Positions 48,171 through 59,633 of a DNA stretch of 64,000 nucleotides are shown one piece after another. Both the position numbers and the translations under genes were made by a program. Source of the stretch: Helicoverpa zea (lineage: Eukaryota > Arthropoda > Insecta > Lepidoptera > Noctuidae); assembly GCF_022581195.2 (NCBI RefSeq), contig NC_061482.1, positions 17,484,001-17,548,000 on the forward strand, written 5' to 3'. Positions within the stretch are counted from its first letter, which is position 1. The number at the start of each line of letters is the position of its first letter. The notes below the pieces were generated by a model. It did not search any database and had not been told where the DNA came from. It saw only the letters and a list, made by a program, of their open reading frames with translations.

Positions 48171-48268
48171 GACAAGAAGCCGCAGCACTCGTTCTCGCTG
48201 AACGGCAACGTGTCCAAGGAGATGCGCGTCATGGGACACGGCTCGCAGCACGGCAAGCATTCATCCAA
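48171..48268 (+). CDS. Adenylate cyclase exon f: C1b linker
   Basis: The acceptor is gtatgttcag and the donor is gtaagt. It reads in phase 0 DKKPQHSFSLNGNVSKEMRV, then MGHGSQHGKHSS plus AA. The segment NGNVSKEMRVMGHG resembles the linker that I recall in the insect AC5/6-like cyclase, which is the main reason for the subfamily call. It is hydrophilic and rich in His, Ser and Lys, as expected for the regulatory C1b region. Its 3' side is directly followed by a repeat (48284-48490). Confidence 0.88.
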
Positions 48269-48283
48269 GTAAGTGAACAGTTA

Positions 48284-48490
48284 CAGCCTTTTTATCGTCC
48301 CACTGCTGGGCACAGGCATCCTGTCACACGGAGAAGGATTGAGCATTAAACACCACGCTTGCTCAATGCGGGTTGGTGATTTCAGTCTATACAGTCCAGG
48401 TTTCCTCAAAATGTTTTCCTTCACCTTTTTATCAGCCATTGATGTCCAAGATATACTTAGAAAATACATACAAACTTACAAAAGTTGCAT
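48284..48490 (-). mobile_element. Retroelement tail, GGCCTGTGCCCAGCAGTGGG type (copy 3)
   Basis: Starts 16 bp after exon f; cagcctttttatcgtcccac, gcgggttggtgatttcag and SINE-like ttagaaaatacatacaaac. Confidence 0.7.
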
Positions 48491-50489
48491 TACGCTTGCT
48501 CTCACTAGAGACAGGAACTTGACATTACTTCTACAGAACTCAAGTCAAAATTCCATCTCAAGTAAGCAAAACTAAAACAGATAGACAGTATATTGTGAAC
48601 AGCTGTAAGACACGAAGTTTGTTATACCTAGACTGGACAGACAGAAGTACAATAGCCGTGGTTGCTAGCTCGTGAAATTGCTCTGCAGCAGCAGGAACGA
48701 CCGCGTAATAGACTTACCAACAAAACTACTATCGACTGGTAGCTCCTACTTATCGGATTACATTGATGAAGTTCTGGAAGTTGGGCCATGCGTTTTAGCG
48801 ACGTTTAGAAATCAAGGCTTATAAAGTGCATAGGTATTGTACAATGCCCAATACTTTTCAATTTTAGTAGAAACTTCTCGGAATCCGATAATCGACAACT
48901 AATAAAATGAGATAGATAGTTATATTGAAATGTCAAAAATGATTAATTAATTACATAAACAGTTATGTAATTTGTATGAAAAGTCAAACTGGACGTCACA
49001 AATTTTTCACATATAGCTGAATAGTTATTTTATATGTCTAGCTGAATAGTTATAAATATAATAAGCTGCTTTACCAAATTAATATGTGAGGATTTTATTT
49101 TTGGTCTAGTTAACTATTTAACCTTTTTCCTTCGTGGACCATTTTGTCTTGCAGTGCATCAACTATATCTTTTCCTAACAATGTACTCCGTGCAAGATAC
49201 GACACTGATTGCATTTGCAGTTAATTGTTTATCGCAAGCACCAGCTACACAGCGAATTAGCGCTCAAACTGTGACGTTTATTATTATCTGACGTAGTTAG
49301 CCATAGTCTGAGCTGCGGCTGCACTTGTCAATGGTACGTACAACGTATAGTGCCGAGAACTTGGTGAGAAGTTCCCCCGTATGTGGCTAAGAGTTTGACA
49401 GTTCCGTGGAGTTATTTCTGAACTATGTAATTCGAGAAATGAGAGTACACTACTATGTCAGAAATTGCTCGAATTCTGCTCAATGTATTTCTGGCTTTCG
49501 GTAAATAAGGTCCAAATAATGCATGGACTATTGCATCCGATAACAGCATCGATAGAACTGACATGGTTGTCATTCGTACCGAGACCGGCGGCCGACAGGA
49601 AGTCAAATTATTCATAGTTTGCTGCCTCCCGTACTGTCGGTATATTTTGCGCTCAAAGTTGCATGGAATGAGCCCATTTTCCGCGTGCACGTACCTTCGC
49701 GTCGGCTGCGTGCGATTCAATTAACGCAATCAATCATGCATTGTGTGCAGCGCCCCCTGTCGAATAATGCACGATTTAATATGGCAGAGTATGTTACGCG
49801 TTTGTGACGTCACTGTACGCGAATCTCCCGCTTGTAATTCATTATGCAATGGGCGCGTACAATGCGTACGTAGGTACCTCGTTCGTGCAAATTCCTGATT
49901 TGCTCTCGTTTCCGCTGTATTAGTGCAATTAATTAATCTTGCAGTACCGTAATCGGAGTAACAATGCCGTCGGCACATAATTAATTTATATTTGCTAATG
50001 ATACAGTTGAGCTTGTTTTGATTCGGGAAATACTGGTTGTAATTGATCTACACTGTTGGTTCAGTTGCTACAGCACAGCTAAAAACAAGCAGATAAAATA
50101 TCTGATCACCACAATTTTATGAATATAAAGCATTTGATTTCGAAAATTAGTTACAAATAGGTACATACTTCCCATATTATTTATAACATAACTCTTGCAT
50201 ACTTTTTGGAAGTTCAACAGTAATTTTCCGCGGCTCAAAATGAAGGTATAAGTTTGATGTAGCTCCTGGCGTCCATTCATAAATTATGAACTTTCAAAGA
50301 CTAATAGATTTTAATACTTTACCAACATGTAATTATATTTCATTAAACGTGCGAACATGTGAACAAAGCGTGCACATTTCAGCCGATCGTCGTCAGTAGC
50401 TTGTAATCAAAGCTGCGTCGATATCCCTTTTATTAGTTCAGAATCAGCTATTTACTTATAAATAATTAACGGCTTTTCCGGTCAGTCCC
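48491..50489. other. Intronic sequence, nothing recognised
   Basis: No exon or repeat partner was found; a C/G-mixed stretch at 49600-49960 has open frames on both strands but no motif. Confidence 0.5.
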
Positions 50490-50710
50490 CCTCGGAGGGG
50501 TAGTCTCAATTCTATGGGATATTGCCACAATGGCCAGGAAAACTATTTTTAAAGTCGTTACAAGTAGTCTGAAGTCAGGAAGTCTTACCAAACGTTGCTG
50601 GGTTCCCCGAGTATTTGTATTCGGGATGTCCAGACAGGCAGTGGCTACATATGAAACTGGTACACGGTTGCATTTAGTTGTACTAGAAGCCGACCCAGGT
50701 AGGTAGATGA
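50490..50710 (+). mobile_element. Worn tRNA-derived SINE
   Basis: Family order is kept: gtctgaagtcaggaagtctt, gatgtccagacaggcagtgg, tgaaactggtacacggttgc, agaagccgaccca. Confidence 0.55.
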
Positions 50711-51409
50711 TGCGGTTACGGATGACACCTACAATTATTTGAAAAGGTTTCTGATTTCTAGACAGTGTGATGCCTATAATTCCTTAGCACCCATAGTTCC
50801 TATTTCTCCCTTCTCAGCTTTTAACTCATGTAAAGTCTCGTCCTTCATTACTATACACGCTTCTTGACGCGCGAACGGTAAATAAATCAGTGCGCACCAA
50901 GTATGTAAGTTCCATGGAAAACAAATTAACTAGCGGAGGTGCCATAACTGAAAATGTCGTACGAAATGATGAACTGTCTCCGCAATTATAGATAGTTCAA
51001 CTCAGATTTGCGCGCGGCCCTATGTGTGCGTCGGCTTGTAAATATACAACTTTCATTCGTGTGACAGTGACGTCGTCCGAGCATGACGTGTTCTCATCGC
51101 TTTTTGTTATGGGTACAGTCGTTTACGAAAATGTCTAGTTCTTCACGGAGAAAATGTTTTAAGGAGTCAGGTAGCGTTTCAAAAAAATGAAACAACATTC
51201 AAAGCTTTTTATTATTACATTTTACAGTTTATCATTATTTTCTCATACGGCTTTTCAAATTGACATTGACAGTATCTAAGATATAAATGAAGTGAAATTC
51301 TAAGATGAATTAAATACTCCTTACATATTTTCTAGCTCGGGGTACGCGGACAATAAATAAATGTGTGGACTAAGAATGTAAAAGACCTATAATTTAGTAT
51401 AATAATGGA
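50711..51409. other. Intronic sequence, nothing recognised
   Basis: No coding or repeat signal seen before the transposase fragment. Confidence 0.5.
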
Positions 51410-51410
51410 A

Positions 51411-51678
51411 ACAAAATGTGTGGGGAATTTTAAAAAATTATATTGCTTCGCATAATGTCGACCAAAATAAGACAGAAGTAATGAAACTCATAAATGAACG
51501 TTTAAGTCAAATTGATGAAGGGATGTTGGGTAATACTTGTCGACATGTACAAAAGAAAAAAGAAGAATACTATAGACATTTTGACTTGGAGTCAGAATTT
51601 ATAATTAACATTGGTGAAAGTAGCGAATCCGAAAATTCATCATTTGATTTTTCAAGTAGCGATACAGAATCATTATAA
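51411..51678 (+). pseudogene. C-terminal fragment of a Tc1/IS630-like transposase
   Basis: The frame NVWGILKNYIASHN, NVDQNKTEVMKLINERLSQI, CRHVQKKKEEYYRHF and FIINIGESSES ends in an acidic Ser-rich tail and a stop. The order VWGxLKNY...CRHV...EEYY...FIINxG is what I know from C-termini of insect Tc1-like transposases. Upstream sequence has stops in this frame, so only about 88 residues survive. A MITE of the 28073 family begins 7 bp after the stop codon. Its own internal coding trace ends in a similar acidic tail, so the two may be related. Confidence 0.6.
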
Positions 51679-51684
51679 ATAAAT

Positions 51685-52662
51685 AAACTATACTTCGGCC
51701 GTTCAGAGAATGCGTTCCTGACACCTATCAGTTAGTCACGACTAGTGATGGGCACAACATAACACTGAGTTCGTTACCGTTCCTTCAAAATGAACCGCCG
51801 CATTATTTTAAGATTATTTTCGTTTTAAATTGGCGGAATCATTTGTTTTATATTTTAGTTATTTAAGTGGAAACCAAAAAAAGGTAATATTCATATAATA
51901 AAATTGTTTTATTTATTCTTTGTTACAAGTACATTGAATTGAATGTGCGAACAGAATATTAATCAGACTCCGATTTGCTTGAGGAGGTGGTGTCTTCATC
52001 ATCATCTTCGCCTACATGTATAATTATATTATTATCAATAACAGAATCAATCCTGATATCTCGGTCTAACAAAAGCCGGGTAATCAAATAAAAACAGATC
52101 GAAAACACTTGAAAAACGTGGTCTATGCGCACGAAACGACAACGGACGACTGTTTTAGCGTCACAAAATGGCGGCCCATAACGCCATTTGGGGTTACCAT
52201 TTTTAATCTAAGTATAAAAATGCGGTTTGGTCATAGTTTTATTTTTATATTTCATAAAAGTTATAATTAAGTCTTATAGTCCATTATTTTCCAATTCTTA
52301 AAAAGAAAATCAAAACGTATTATTTTATATTATAACTGTATAAGAACAGATTACGATACTTGCCTGTTATTTTTAGCACAGCACTACAAAATATAAACCG
52401 CTGACATAACCTTGTAATAGCGCAGTATAGATTTAGAAAAATATTGTTTACCAAGTTATTTGACACTCAGTTTGGCACAAAATTATAACATTCATTGATT
52501 ATTGATATAATAATGTTGTTTTAATGCTCCTCAATTGTTAAAACGGTAAACAACCAGCAAAAATATTTTTATCGTAACTGCAACGCCATTGCAAAGTTAC
52601 GTCGTCAGTTCAATCGCGACGTGTCAGGAACGCATTCTCTGAATGGCCGAACTATAAATTAC
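51685..52662 (-). mobile_element. ~967-bp TIR transposon remnant (copy 2)
   Basis: Inverted copy of 28073-29038 with very few differences by eye, ends ttcggccgttcagagaatgc and gcattctctgaatggccgaa. The acidic-tail frame is at 51961-52012 on the - strand. Near-identity over almost 1 kb suggests recent activity. Confidence 0.8.
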
Positions 52663-53474
52663 GTAATAACTGTACTTTAAACAGCCGTATACAACCCCTA
52701 AATAACTGTATTTGTACCCGACTGTACCTCTTGTCACGCACACAAAGTCACTGTATATGTACAAGGGTTACCCACACATAGGGCCGCGCGCACGACTGAG
52801 TTGAACTTACTATACACGCGTTCTCTGATTCCCACTTCTTGTAATACTAAAGATCGTTGAATGTCTCAAGGAACTCAAGCGTTTCATTAGTTCACTCGTA
52901 GCTAATCATTTTGGTCATGCCCACCGTAGGAATTTAACCTAGCAAAAGGCACCTGACCTACCTGCATTATGGTATCTCCGCTCATCTTTCCTTACTTCGT
53001 GGTTGGTTCGTATGGAAGAGACAACTCGCGCGTTTCAATTAGACGACACGCGTAGCGATGAGTTTACACCGGTGGGTTTAGAATGAACACCTGCTAATGT
53101 CTTGTAGGTGGCTTAAGCTCTTGAAGAAGAATGCAAATTGATAGGATTTATAGCCAAAGGATCAGCCTACAAGACAGCATAAGTCACGTTTAACAATACC
53201 AAACTTATAAACATCGTACATTTGCTCACTTCGTCCGGGTAGCAAATCTGGAAGTACGATATTGATTCAAAAACGTTTATTCAAATTAGGCTGAAAAATT
53301 AGCACTTTTCGAACGTCAAAAACAAAAACTTCACCCTTCACAACTTACTTACTGTGTTTTTGCTGGGAAGAAGAAGTGGCGCAAAAAACTCCCCAGCAAC
53401 ACATGTCTGTCTGTTGGAAGAACTTATACAGAATACAGAATTTACACAGAACAAGTCAAAGCACATAACATGTA
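52663..53474. other. Intronic sequence with a small repeat
   Basis: 53354-53415 pairs with 18426-18485. Nothing else was recognised. Confidence 0.5.
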
Positions 53475-53984
53475 TCTAAATATATAAAACTCAAAGGTGA
53501 CTGACTGACTGACTGACTGACATAGTGATCTATCAACGCACAGCTGAAACCACTGGACGGATCGGGCTGAAATTTGGCATGCAGGTAGATGTTATGACGT
53601 AGGCACCCGCTAAGAAAGGATTTTGATCAATTCTACCCCCAAGGGGATAAAATAGGGGATGAAAGTTTGTATGAAACTTTGTCAATTTTAAACCGATCGG
53701 ACTGAGACTTTGCATGCATAAAGCTACTATAGCGTAGGCAACCCTTAAGAAAGGATTTTGATAAATTTCATCCCTAGGGGATAAAATAGGGGATGAAAGT
53801 TTGTATACATCTTCTTAGATTTGTACACGCTAATCTTCGGAACTACTGAACGGATTTCAATGATTTTTTCTTTGTTGTATCAGTATTAAGCCTGGTCAAC
53901 ATATAGGCTATAATTTATCTTTGAAACTTGAAGACCTGATGCAGAACTCCAACAGACCAACAATACTATAAGTGATACAAAAAT

Positions 53985-54445
53985 GGTGCCATGGCAAAAA
54001 TTGTTTCATGTGATGAGCATTTTCAGCTGAGATAATAAATTTTAAGATCTGGAACACCTGATGTGGAACCCCAAGAACCCAGCTTCTCTATACCATATAC
54101 AGGTATGACGTTTTAGCAAAAGTTGTTCAATTTGATAAGCACTTTCTATTGACTTACACAAATTGAAGATCTAAAACACCTGATGTGGAACTCCAGGGGC
54201 CCAGCTTCTCTGTACCATATACAGGTATGACGTTTTAGCAAAAGTTGTTCAATTTGATAAGCACTTTCTATTGACTTATACAAATTGAAGATCTAAAACA
54301 CCTGATGTGGAACTCCAGGGGCCCAGCTAGACTATAGCATATAGAGGTATGACGTTTCAGCAAAAGTTGTTCAATCTGATAAGCACTCTCTATTGACGTA
54401 TAAACATCGAAGATCTGGAACACCTGATGTGGAACTTCAGGAGCA
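53985..54445 (-). repeat. Four ~118-bp tandem units in copy B
   Basis: Units carry acacctgatgtggaactcca and tatgacgttttagcaaaag; inverted counterpart of 1943-2360, with all four units full length. Confidence 0.8.
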
Positions 54446-55351
54446 ATACTACACTTGAAATGTATAGAAATGAATGTTATGAAATAGGTATGGTGAATCA
54501 AAAAAGTCATTAGTCCGTCTTTTAGACACGTATTTTTCTTTTCTCTCTCTCACAAACAAATAATAACGAAGATACAACAACGCTTGAATCCACTGCTTAG
54601 TACAAATTTTACATACCTAGACGTGGCGTCACGAGCCCCCACTCTCCGACTTTGTTGCGTTATATCTCATTATTATATTGTATGTCTCTTCCAGACCTCG
54701 GGACTATAGAGTTCCGAATTTTTGGGAGGCAAACGTGGGGCCGAAGCCAACTCGCTGAAGCCCTTTTGAGACAACTTTAATGAAATGGTGACACAAAACC
54801 GACGATTATCCCTTTATACACTATAGAAATGAACCCAAGGACAATCCCCGGTAGACGTCGTTAAAAAAAAGACAATCCCCGGTTTTGTGCTAAAATATTG
54901 CTAACTATGGAGGAAAACTACTTGGGCTATTGTGATGGGATGTTAGTGGATGACAATGTACCTATTAGGTACATCTAAAAATGGCAGGTGGAGACTCGCC
55001 ACCTCACTTACTGGGCCCCCGGGAACCAGTCACTGAATAGCAACAAGAGGGCAACAGGGACATGAGCGGCTGAAGGGTGAGGATACCTCGGTGGACTTTA
55101 AACGCAGATTACGCGCTCCCTGTGCTTACCATGAGGCACCTACCCTCCAAGCAGGGCTACTAATCCTGCTCTAGCGACTCCACTATGGACGGCCAAGCCA
55201 AGCCAGAGGCGTGAGACCTACCCCCGTCATGGTTCACTCCGACCGGCCGGAAATGGGGGACAGTATACTCTCCCTGGAGAACTCAGTATATATAGCCCCG
55301 TGGGGTCGCTACTCCCCGTCTCCCAGCCTCAGATGTCCTGCGGTACCTATA

Positions 55352-55733
55352 TCTCATTATTATTGTCGTTATTATCTCAAGAGCCTTTGTCCCAATTATG
55401 TTAGGGTCGACTTCCAGTCACGATGCAACTGAGTACCAGTGTTTTACAAGGAGCGACTGCCTATCTGACCTCCACGACCCGGTTACCCGTTCAACCCAAC
55501 ACCCCTTGGTAAGACGTACTGGCTTCTGACTACCCATAACGACTGCCAAGAATGTTCAATGACAGCCGGAACCTACAGTTTAACATCCCCTCCAAATGAC
55601 GGTCATTGGTATCCAAAATATACGTAGAATGTACATATGAAAAGTTGCATTGGCAGGCACTTGCCAGACCTGGAATCAAAGACGCACGCTCATACTTGAG
55701 AGATTGGTTCTCTACCCACTAAACCACCACGAC
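55352..55733 (-). mobile_element. tRNA-derived SINE inside Helitron copy B
   Basis: Same position and junctions as 702-1089 in copy A. Confidence 0.75.
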
Positions 55734-56289
55734 TTCCACTAAGTCACCACGACTTTGTCATCTATTTAATGTTTTTTTACGTAATAATACTTGTGTAATA
55801 TTTTTGCCACACACAAATGCGGACTAATTAGAATCACTACTTTTATCCCTATGGTCACGTCTATTGCGGTTCAGTTCTCAGCGTTTTGTTTAGTCTGCTG
55901 TGCCTTTGCTGTTAAAGTACAAAAATTAAGTATATAGAACGTTTCTCTTCGGTCCCTTAAAATTCAATATCAGACTATTCAGATCTTTGATTTTGCTGAC
56001 CTCGTAGTCGCTGGCATAAGGGACAGGATCCGCGTACGAAGTCGCGGGCAACAGCTAGTGTGCAATAAAGAAAGTATAAACAAATAAATAAGTAATGATG
56101 TTTTAAATTAAATCAGGTGCCGGAAATAGTTGGGAGGCAGCTGGAACCGCGGAGATCTAGCAAAATAATAACTGTTTCTTTGTCTACCGAGATACTTAGA
56201 AAGTTTTCTTGCGTAGTCACATCAGAAATAGATATTCTTACAAAGTTTTCCTGTGTACTCACTACGTAAATAGTAACTTTATTAATATT

Positions 56290-56486
56290 CTAACGGTTTT
56301 CCCGCGGTTTCACCTGTGTCCCGTGGGAACTACTGCCCGCACCGGGATAAATTATAGCCTAAGTTACTCACACATAGTTTAGCTTCTTATGATGAAAGAA
56401 TTTTTAAAATCGGTCCAGTAGTTGTTGAGTTTATCCATTACAAACAAACAAAGTTTTCCTCATTGTAATATTAGAGGTAGTATAGA
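56290..56486 (-). mobile_element. Short non-autonomous Helitron
   Basis: CTAA end at 56290, cccgcggtttcacctgtg, family body, and tagtatagat far end. Confidence 0.7.
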
Positions 56487-56748
56487 TTACATGATGTAGC
56501 TTAAACAACAAATAAGATCTGTGTTCAACTGAGCTTAGACTCCAGAGCGACACAACTTGACTAATTCGAATACGACACGAACAACAATTAGAGTAGTCGC
56601 ACCCTACACACTAAATAGTCGGCCGACTTTACCCCATGGTTGGAGAAAATATATTTTTAAAATTCGTGAATTCGTAATTTCGTAAATTCAATCAAACTTC
56701 GCCCCCAAGACAATCCCCTGATCAAAGCTTTTAGCGGGCCAAAAGCCT

Positions 56749-57141
56749 GGGGCCCGTTTCTACTAATTTTACTTAAGCGACATACGATTTACATTCGACT
56801 AAGATTTGGATCTTAATCGAATATACGACTCGATTACGACTGAAGCGTATGTGGCATTCCGCTATTTTTTCTTTTAAATAAACGTTTTCATATTTTTCTG
56901 TGATTCAATAATAAATCATATTGTCTGCAAATTATTTACGATTGCAATATATTGTAGACCAAACTACAGTATAGAGTAGGTATAGACCAAAATCACCAAA
57001 ATGGCAGACCAGTCGCAAACCAATCGAATGTCTTTTTAATACGATTGGTCTTATATTAGTAGCAGAATACCCGCTAAAACTGCTATTGCGATTCAATTTC
57101 TATTCAATTTTGACATTATTAACTTAGGAGAATCGGGCCCC
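56749..57141. mobile_element. MITE with GGGGCCCG ends
   Basis: ggggcccgtttctactaatt at the left is an imperfect inverse of aacttaggagaatcgggccc at the right. No coding content. Confidence 0.6.
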
Positions 57142-57489
57142 TGATCGTGGTTATAACGCGTACTACCATTCATTTTCGTTCAGGTTTACGTGCCCGAACC
57201 ATGGAATAGAGTAACGTACGGCGGGCATGAAACGATCAGTTACGAATTAACCTTCGAGGCGTTTAGGTTCTTTGAGACATGGTGTCAATAATTTTTGGTA
57301 TTACAAAAAATTGTGGGTTCCAATATCGGCGAATAAGGGCTGAGACAGTAACTTTCCTTGGCTGCCAAACACCCACAGTTTGGCGCTAATTTCTTAGGAC
57401 ATTTTGTATTATGGCATCCTGCGCTAGTCATGTTGGTCCCCCCGAAACAAACTGTCGGCCGACTAAAACTTGGCAGTGTGCACGTCTTA

Positions 57490-57909
57490 GGGTCATGACA
57501 CATTATACCGGCTACGGCTAGCTGCCAGCGCGCTAACTACGCGTTGTCCGCAAAGTGCAAGCTCGCAGTCCGCGCGCCGGCCGCGAGGTGTAAGCTTGCT
57601 GTCACCGCAAACTCAATATTGTTTTTAGACACTTAGGATTGAACATTGATTGCTTCGCTGCCGACTCGGAGTCGGCGCGTAATGAGCATGCCGTCGGCGC
57701 GCTGCACGCATAAGGTCCGCTCGCTTGGAGCACGCGGGCTGCGAGTCGAGTTGTGGGTAGCGGCAAGCGCGCTGACTGCCCGCCGTTTTTCATATTGACA
57801 TTATGAAATATATTATACTATACACGATTTAATGCTCTAAATTGAATGACAAGTTAAATGCTGGTTTGGAGCGGTGCTGTTGCGGTGCCGGTATAATGTG
57901 CCATGACCC
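57490..57909. mobile_element. PIF/Harbinger-like MITE, second type
   Basis: Terminal inverted repeats GGGTCATGRCACATTATACC with TTA on both sides (57487-57489, 57910-57912). The interior is GC-rich with gcgcgc and gcgagc motifs, unlike the AT-rich surroundings. Confidence 0.8.
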
Positions 57910-58954
57910 TTAGACTGTTGATGAAACGATACCAAACACAACACTACCTCTTATATATACAAATGACAGACATACACCGCGTTTCAATTATTCACCCGCC
58001 ACGATTTGAGTATCGATTATAAGTAGCTTATGTTTCAATAACTGTGAGCGTTTTATCGATTTTGGAATACGTAACTATCGTGGATTTGTTTTGGTTTGTA
58101 TTTTGGATAAAACATTAGGTAATTTAAAGACTCATTTGACCAAAGAGCTGTATAGATATGATATATCTAGGTATTAGGTAGTTTGACAGCTGTCTATCTC
58201 TGTTCTGATTCTTTTAGTCTACAACAACTAGAATTTCGTTCATTGAAATAGCTTTCGGCAGCACTATCACCCATTTCCCGTGATGACTACTTCGCGCAGT
58301 CGGATAAAAAGTAGCTAAGCCTTCCTCGATAAAAGGGATATCTAATATTTAATTCGGATTCAAATAGTAGGTGCGATTATTGTGTTTAAGCAAACTCTCT
58401 AACTTTCTGATAGAAATATATGTTAGATGTTAAAATATTGGCCAATGAAGGTGGTAGCGTCGCCCGCTATGTACTAATAATACATTTCTGTCCGGAATAT
58501 TGGTAACCAAGGACGTGACCATAATCTAATTACAAGCCATTAATGAGACGTCGCATGCCAGGCAGGAACTCTGTAAGTGAACACTTCCCATACCATCCAG
58601 GTGCACAAGCTTCTGTGTCAACTTGATTGTCATAGGTACTATCTATCTCTGGTTTTGTGTTGGAATTTTGTAGATGGAATTGTGAAATTAGCCCCAAAAT
58701 TCCTATCTCAAGTAAGCAAATCAAACAGATAGGTACGTTTTAAAACGACGATAGGTAATCAATTATAATAACCCATTCATCCGTTGTCTTGCGATTGGAG
58801 AATGAATTTCCAAATAAGCCCCATGAAAGTCAAATCTTATTAAAGCAAATCAACAGATAGGTAATGATTGAAATCTGCCGATAGATACCGTTGGTTCTAA
58901 GTGGTTACGACGGTGATATATTCTAACAGCGTAAGTTTTGTACCATTGCAGTAG
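57910..58954. other. Intron before exon g, worn repeats
   Basis: 58246-58345 is a decayed Helitron of the 40330 family. tctcaagtaagcaaa at 58711 recurs at 48558, a small shared repeat. No other feature. Confidence 0.5.
58949..58954 (+). promoter_or_regulatory. CAGTAG tandem splice acceptor (NAGNAG)
   Basis: Two acceptor AGs three bases apart precede exon g. Both keep the reading frame and would add or drop one residue in the C1b linker. CAG upstream of TAG is a plausible alternating pair, because CAG is usually the stronger acceptor but the downstream site gives the Lys that I remember from insect relatives. Confidence 0.6.
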
Positions 58955-59111
58955 GATCGGCGTGGACTCCGGCAATGAGAACAAGAAGCCAGAAGATGAA
59001 GTGAACGAGTACCTGATGAAGGCGATCGACGCGCGCTCCACCGACCGCCTGCGCGCCGAGCACTGCCGCCCCTGCACGCTCACCTTCCGCGACTCCAAGC
59101 TCGAGCAGAAG
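58955..59111 (+). CDS. Adenylate cyclase exon g: C1b to second membrane domain
   Basis: The acceptor region is ccattgcagtag: two AGs lie three bases apart. Using the second gives Lys (AA+G) and IGVDSGNENKKPEDEV, NEYLMKAIDARSTDRLRAEH, CRPCTLTFRDSKLEQK. Using the first gives Asn-Arg in place of Lys, also in frame. The PEDEVNEYL and AIDARS..RLRAEH motifs are the conserved end of C1b in the AC5/6 group, where the next residues lead into the seventh membrane helix. The donor is gtatgt, phase 0. The following exon is not in the window: the rest, to 64000, holds repeats only. Confidence 0.93.
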
Positions 59112-59633
59112 GTATGTACATACAATGCTACGATTTAATATATCTATGATACAATATCCAATATTCGTCCGTTGCTAACCAAGCACTATCTTTGTCTTGA
59201 ATCTGTCAGAAGGCCAAAAATGTATCTAAACTTGACCCTGTCATGGACGATTTGCTAAAATGTTCGATCACTAAATGCACTAGAAAACGGTATAAAGGGT
59301 TTCAATATCAGTCCACGGTGGGGCATAAATAATCGCCCAGTCCATAGCTCAATGCTTTCAACTCACTCTATCTAAACTACTTTATTGGTACCCAAATATT
59401 AGCCTTGTATTTCGTAAATTAGGAGTCCACAAAGTGACGCCTCGCCAGTTCAAACTAGCGAGCTTTGAAATGAGGCAACAGGACAGTAAGTGCAATTTGC
59501 AGTGTGAAACAAGTGGGGCATGACGTCATCAAGCGATTGCCACTGGATGTTTGTCCATCACCAATGTTTAGCTAGCAAGAGCTAATGAGCATTCCAATCA
59601 GAACGCGAGCGAGAACGCACTCTAGTTAATATA
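59112..59633. other. Intronic sequence, nothing recognised
   Basis: First part of the intron after exon g, no next cyclase exon visible. Confidence 0.55.

Larger units (their letters stand above)
53475..56058 (+). mobile_element. Large composite Helitron-like element, copy B
   Basis: Starts TCTAAATATATAAAACTC after an A and ends in ccgcgtacgaagtcgcgg hairpin, gcaacag and CTAG (56055-56058) before a T: Helitron start, end and A/T target. Bases 53816-56058 match copy A inverted. The first 340 bp (two ggggatgaaagtttgtat repeats) are absent from A. Contains a tandem array (53985-54445) and a SINE (55352-55733). No Rep/helicase gene. Confidence 0.7.
10131..59111 (+). other. Membrane adenylate cyclase gene, internal part (7 exons)
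   Basis: Seven exons (10131-10252, 31174-31266, 46288-46434, 47032-47190, 47546-47690, 48171-48268, 58955-59111) join without a frame break into 307 codons. Intron phases in order are 2, 2, 2, 2, 0 and 2, and the last donor is phase 0. The product makes cAMP from ATP at the plasma membrane under G-protein control (family knowledge). The part present is the first class III catalytic domain plus the C1b linker. Wording such as RLLNELFARFDRLAAEHHC, LVREVMAVNVNMRVGIHTG and ARSTDRLRAEHC is closest to vertebrate AC5/AC6. The fly counterpart is probably Ac78C, from memory and unverified; rutabaga-, AC3- and AC9-type sequences fit less well. The start codon, both six-helix membrane domains and the second catalytic domain are outside the window. 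Confidence 0.9.
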
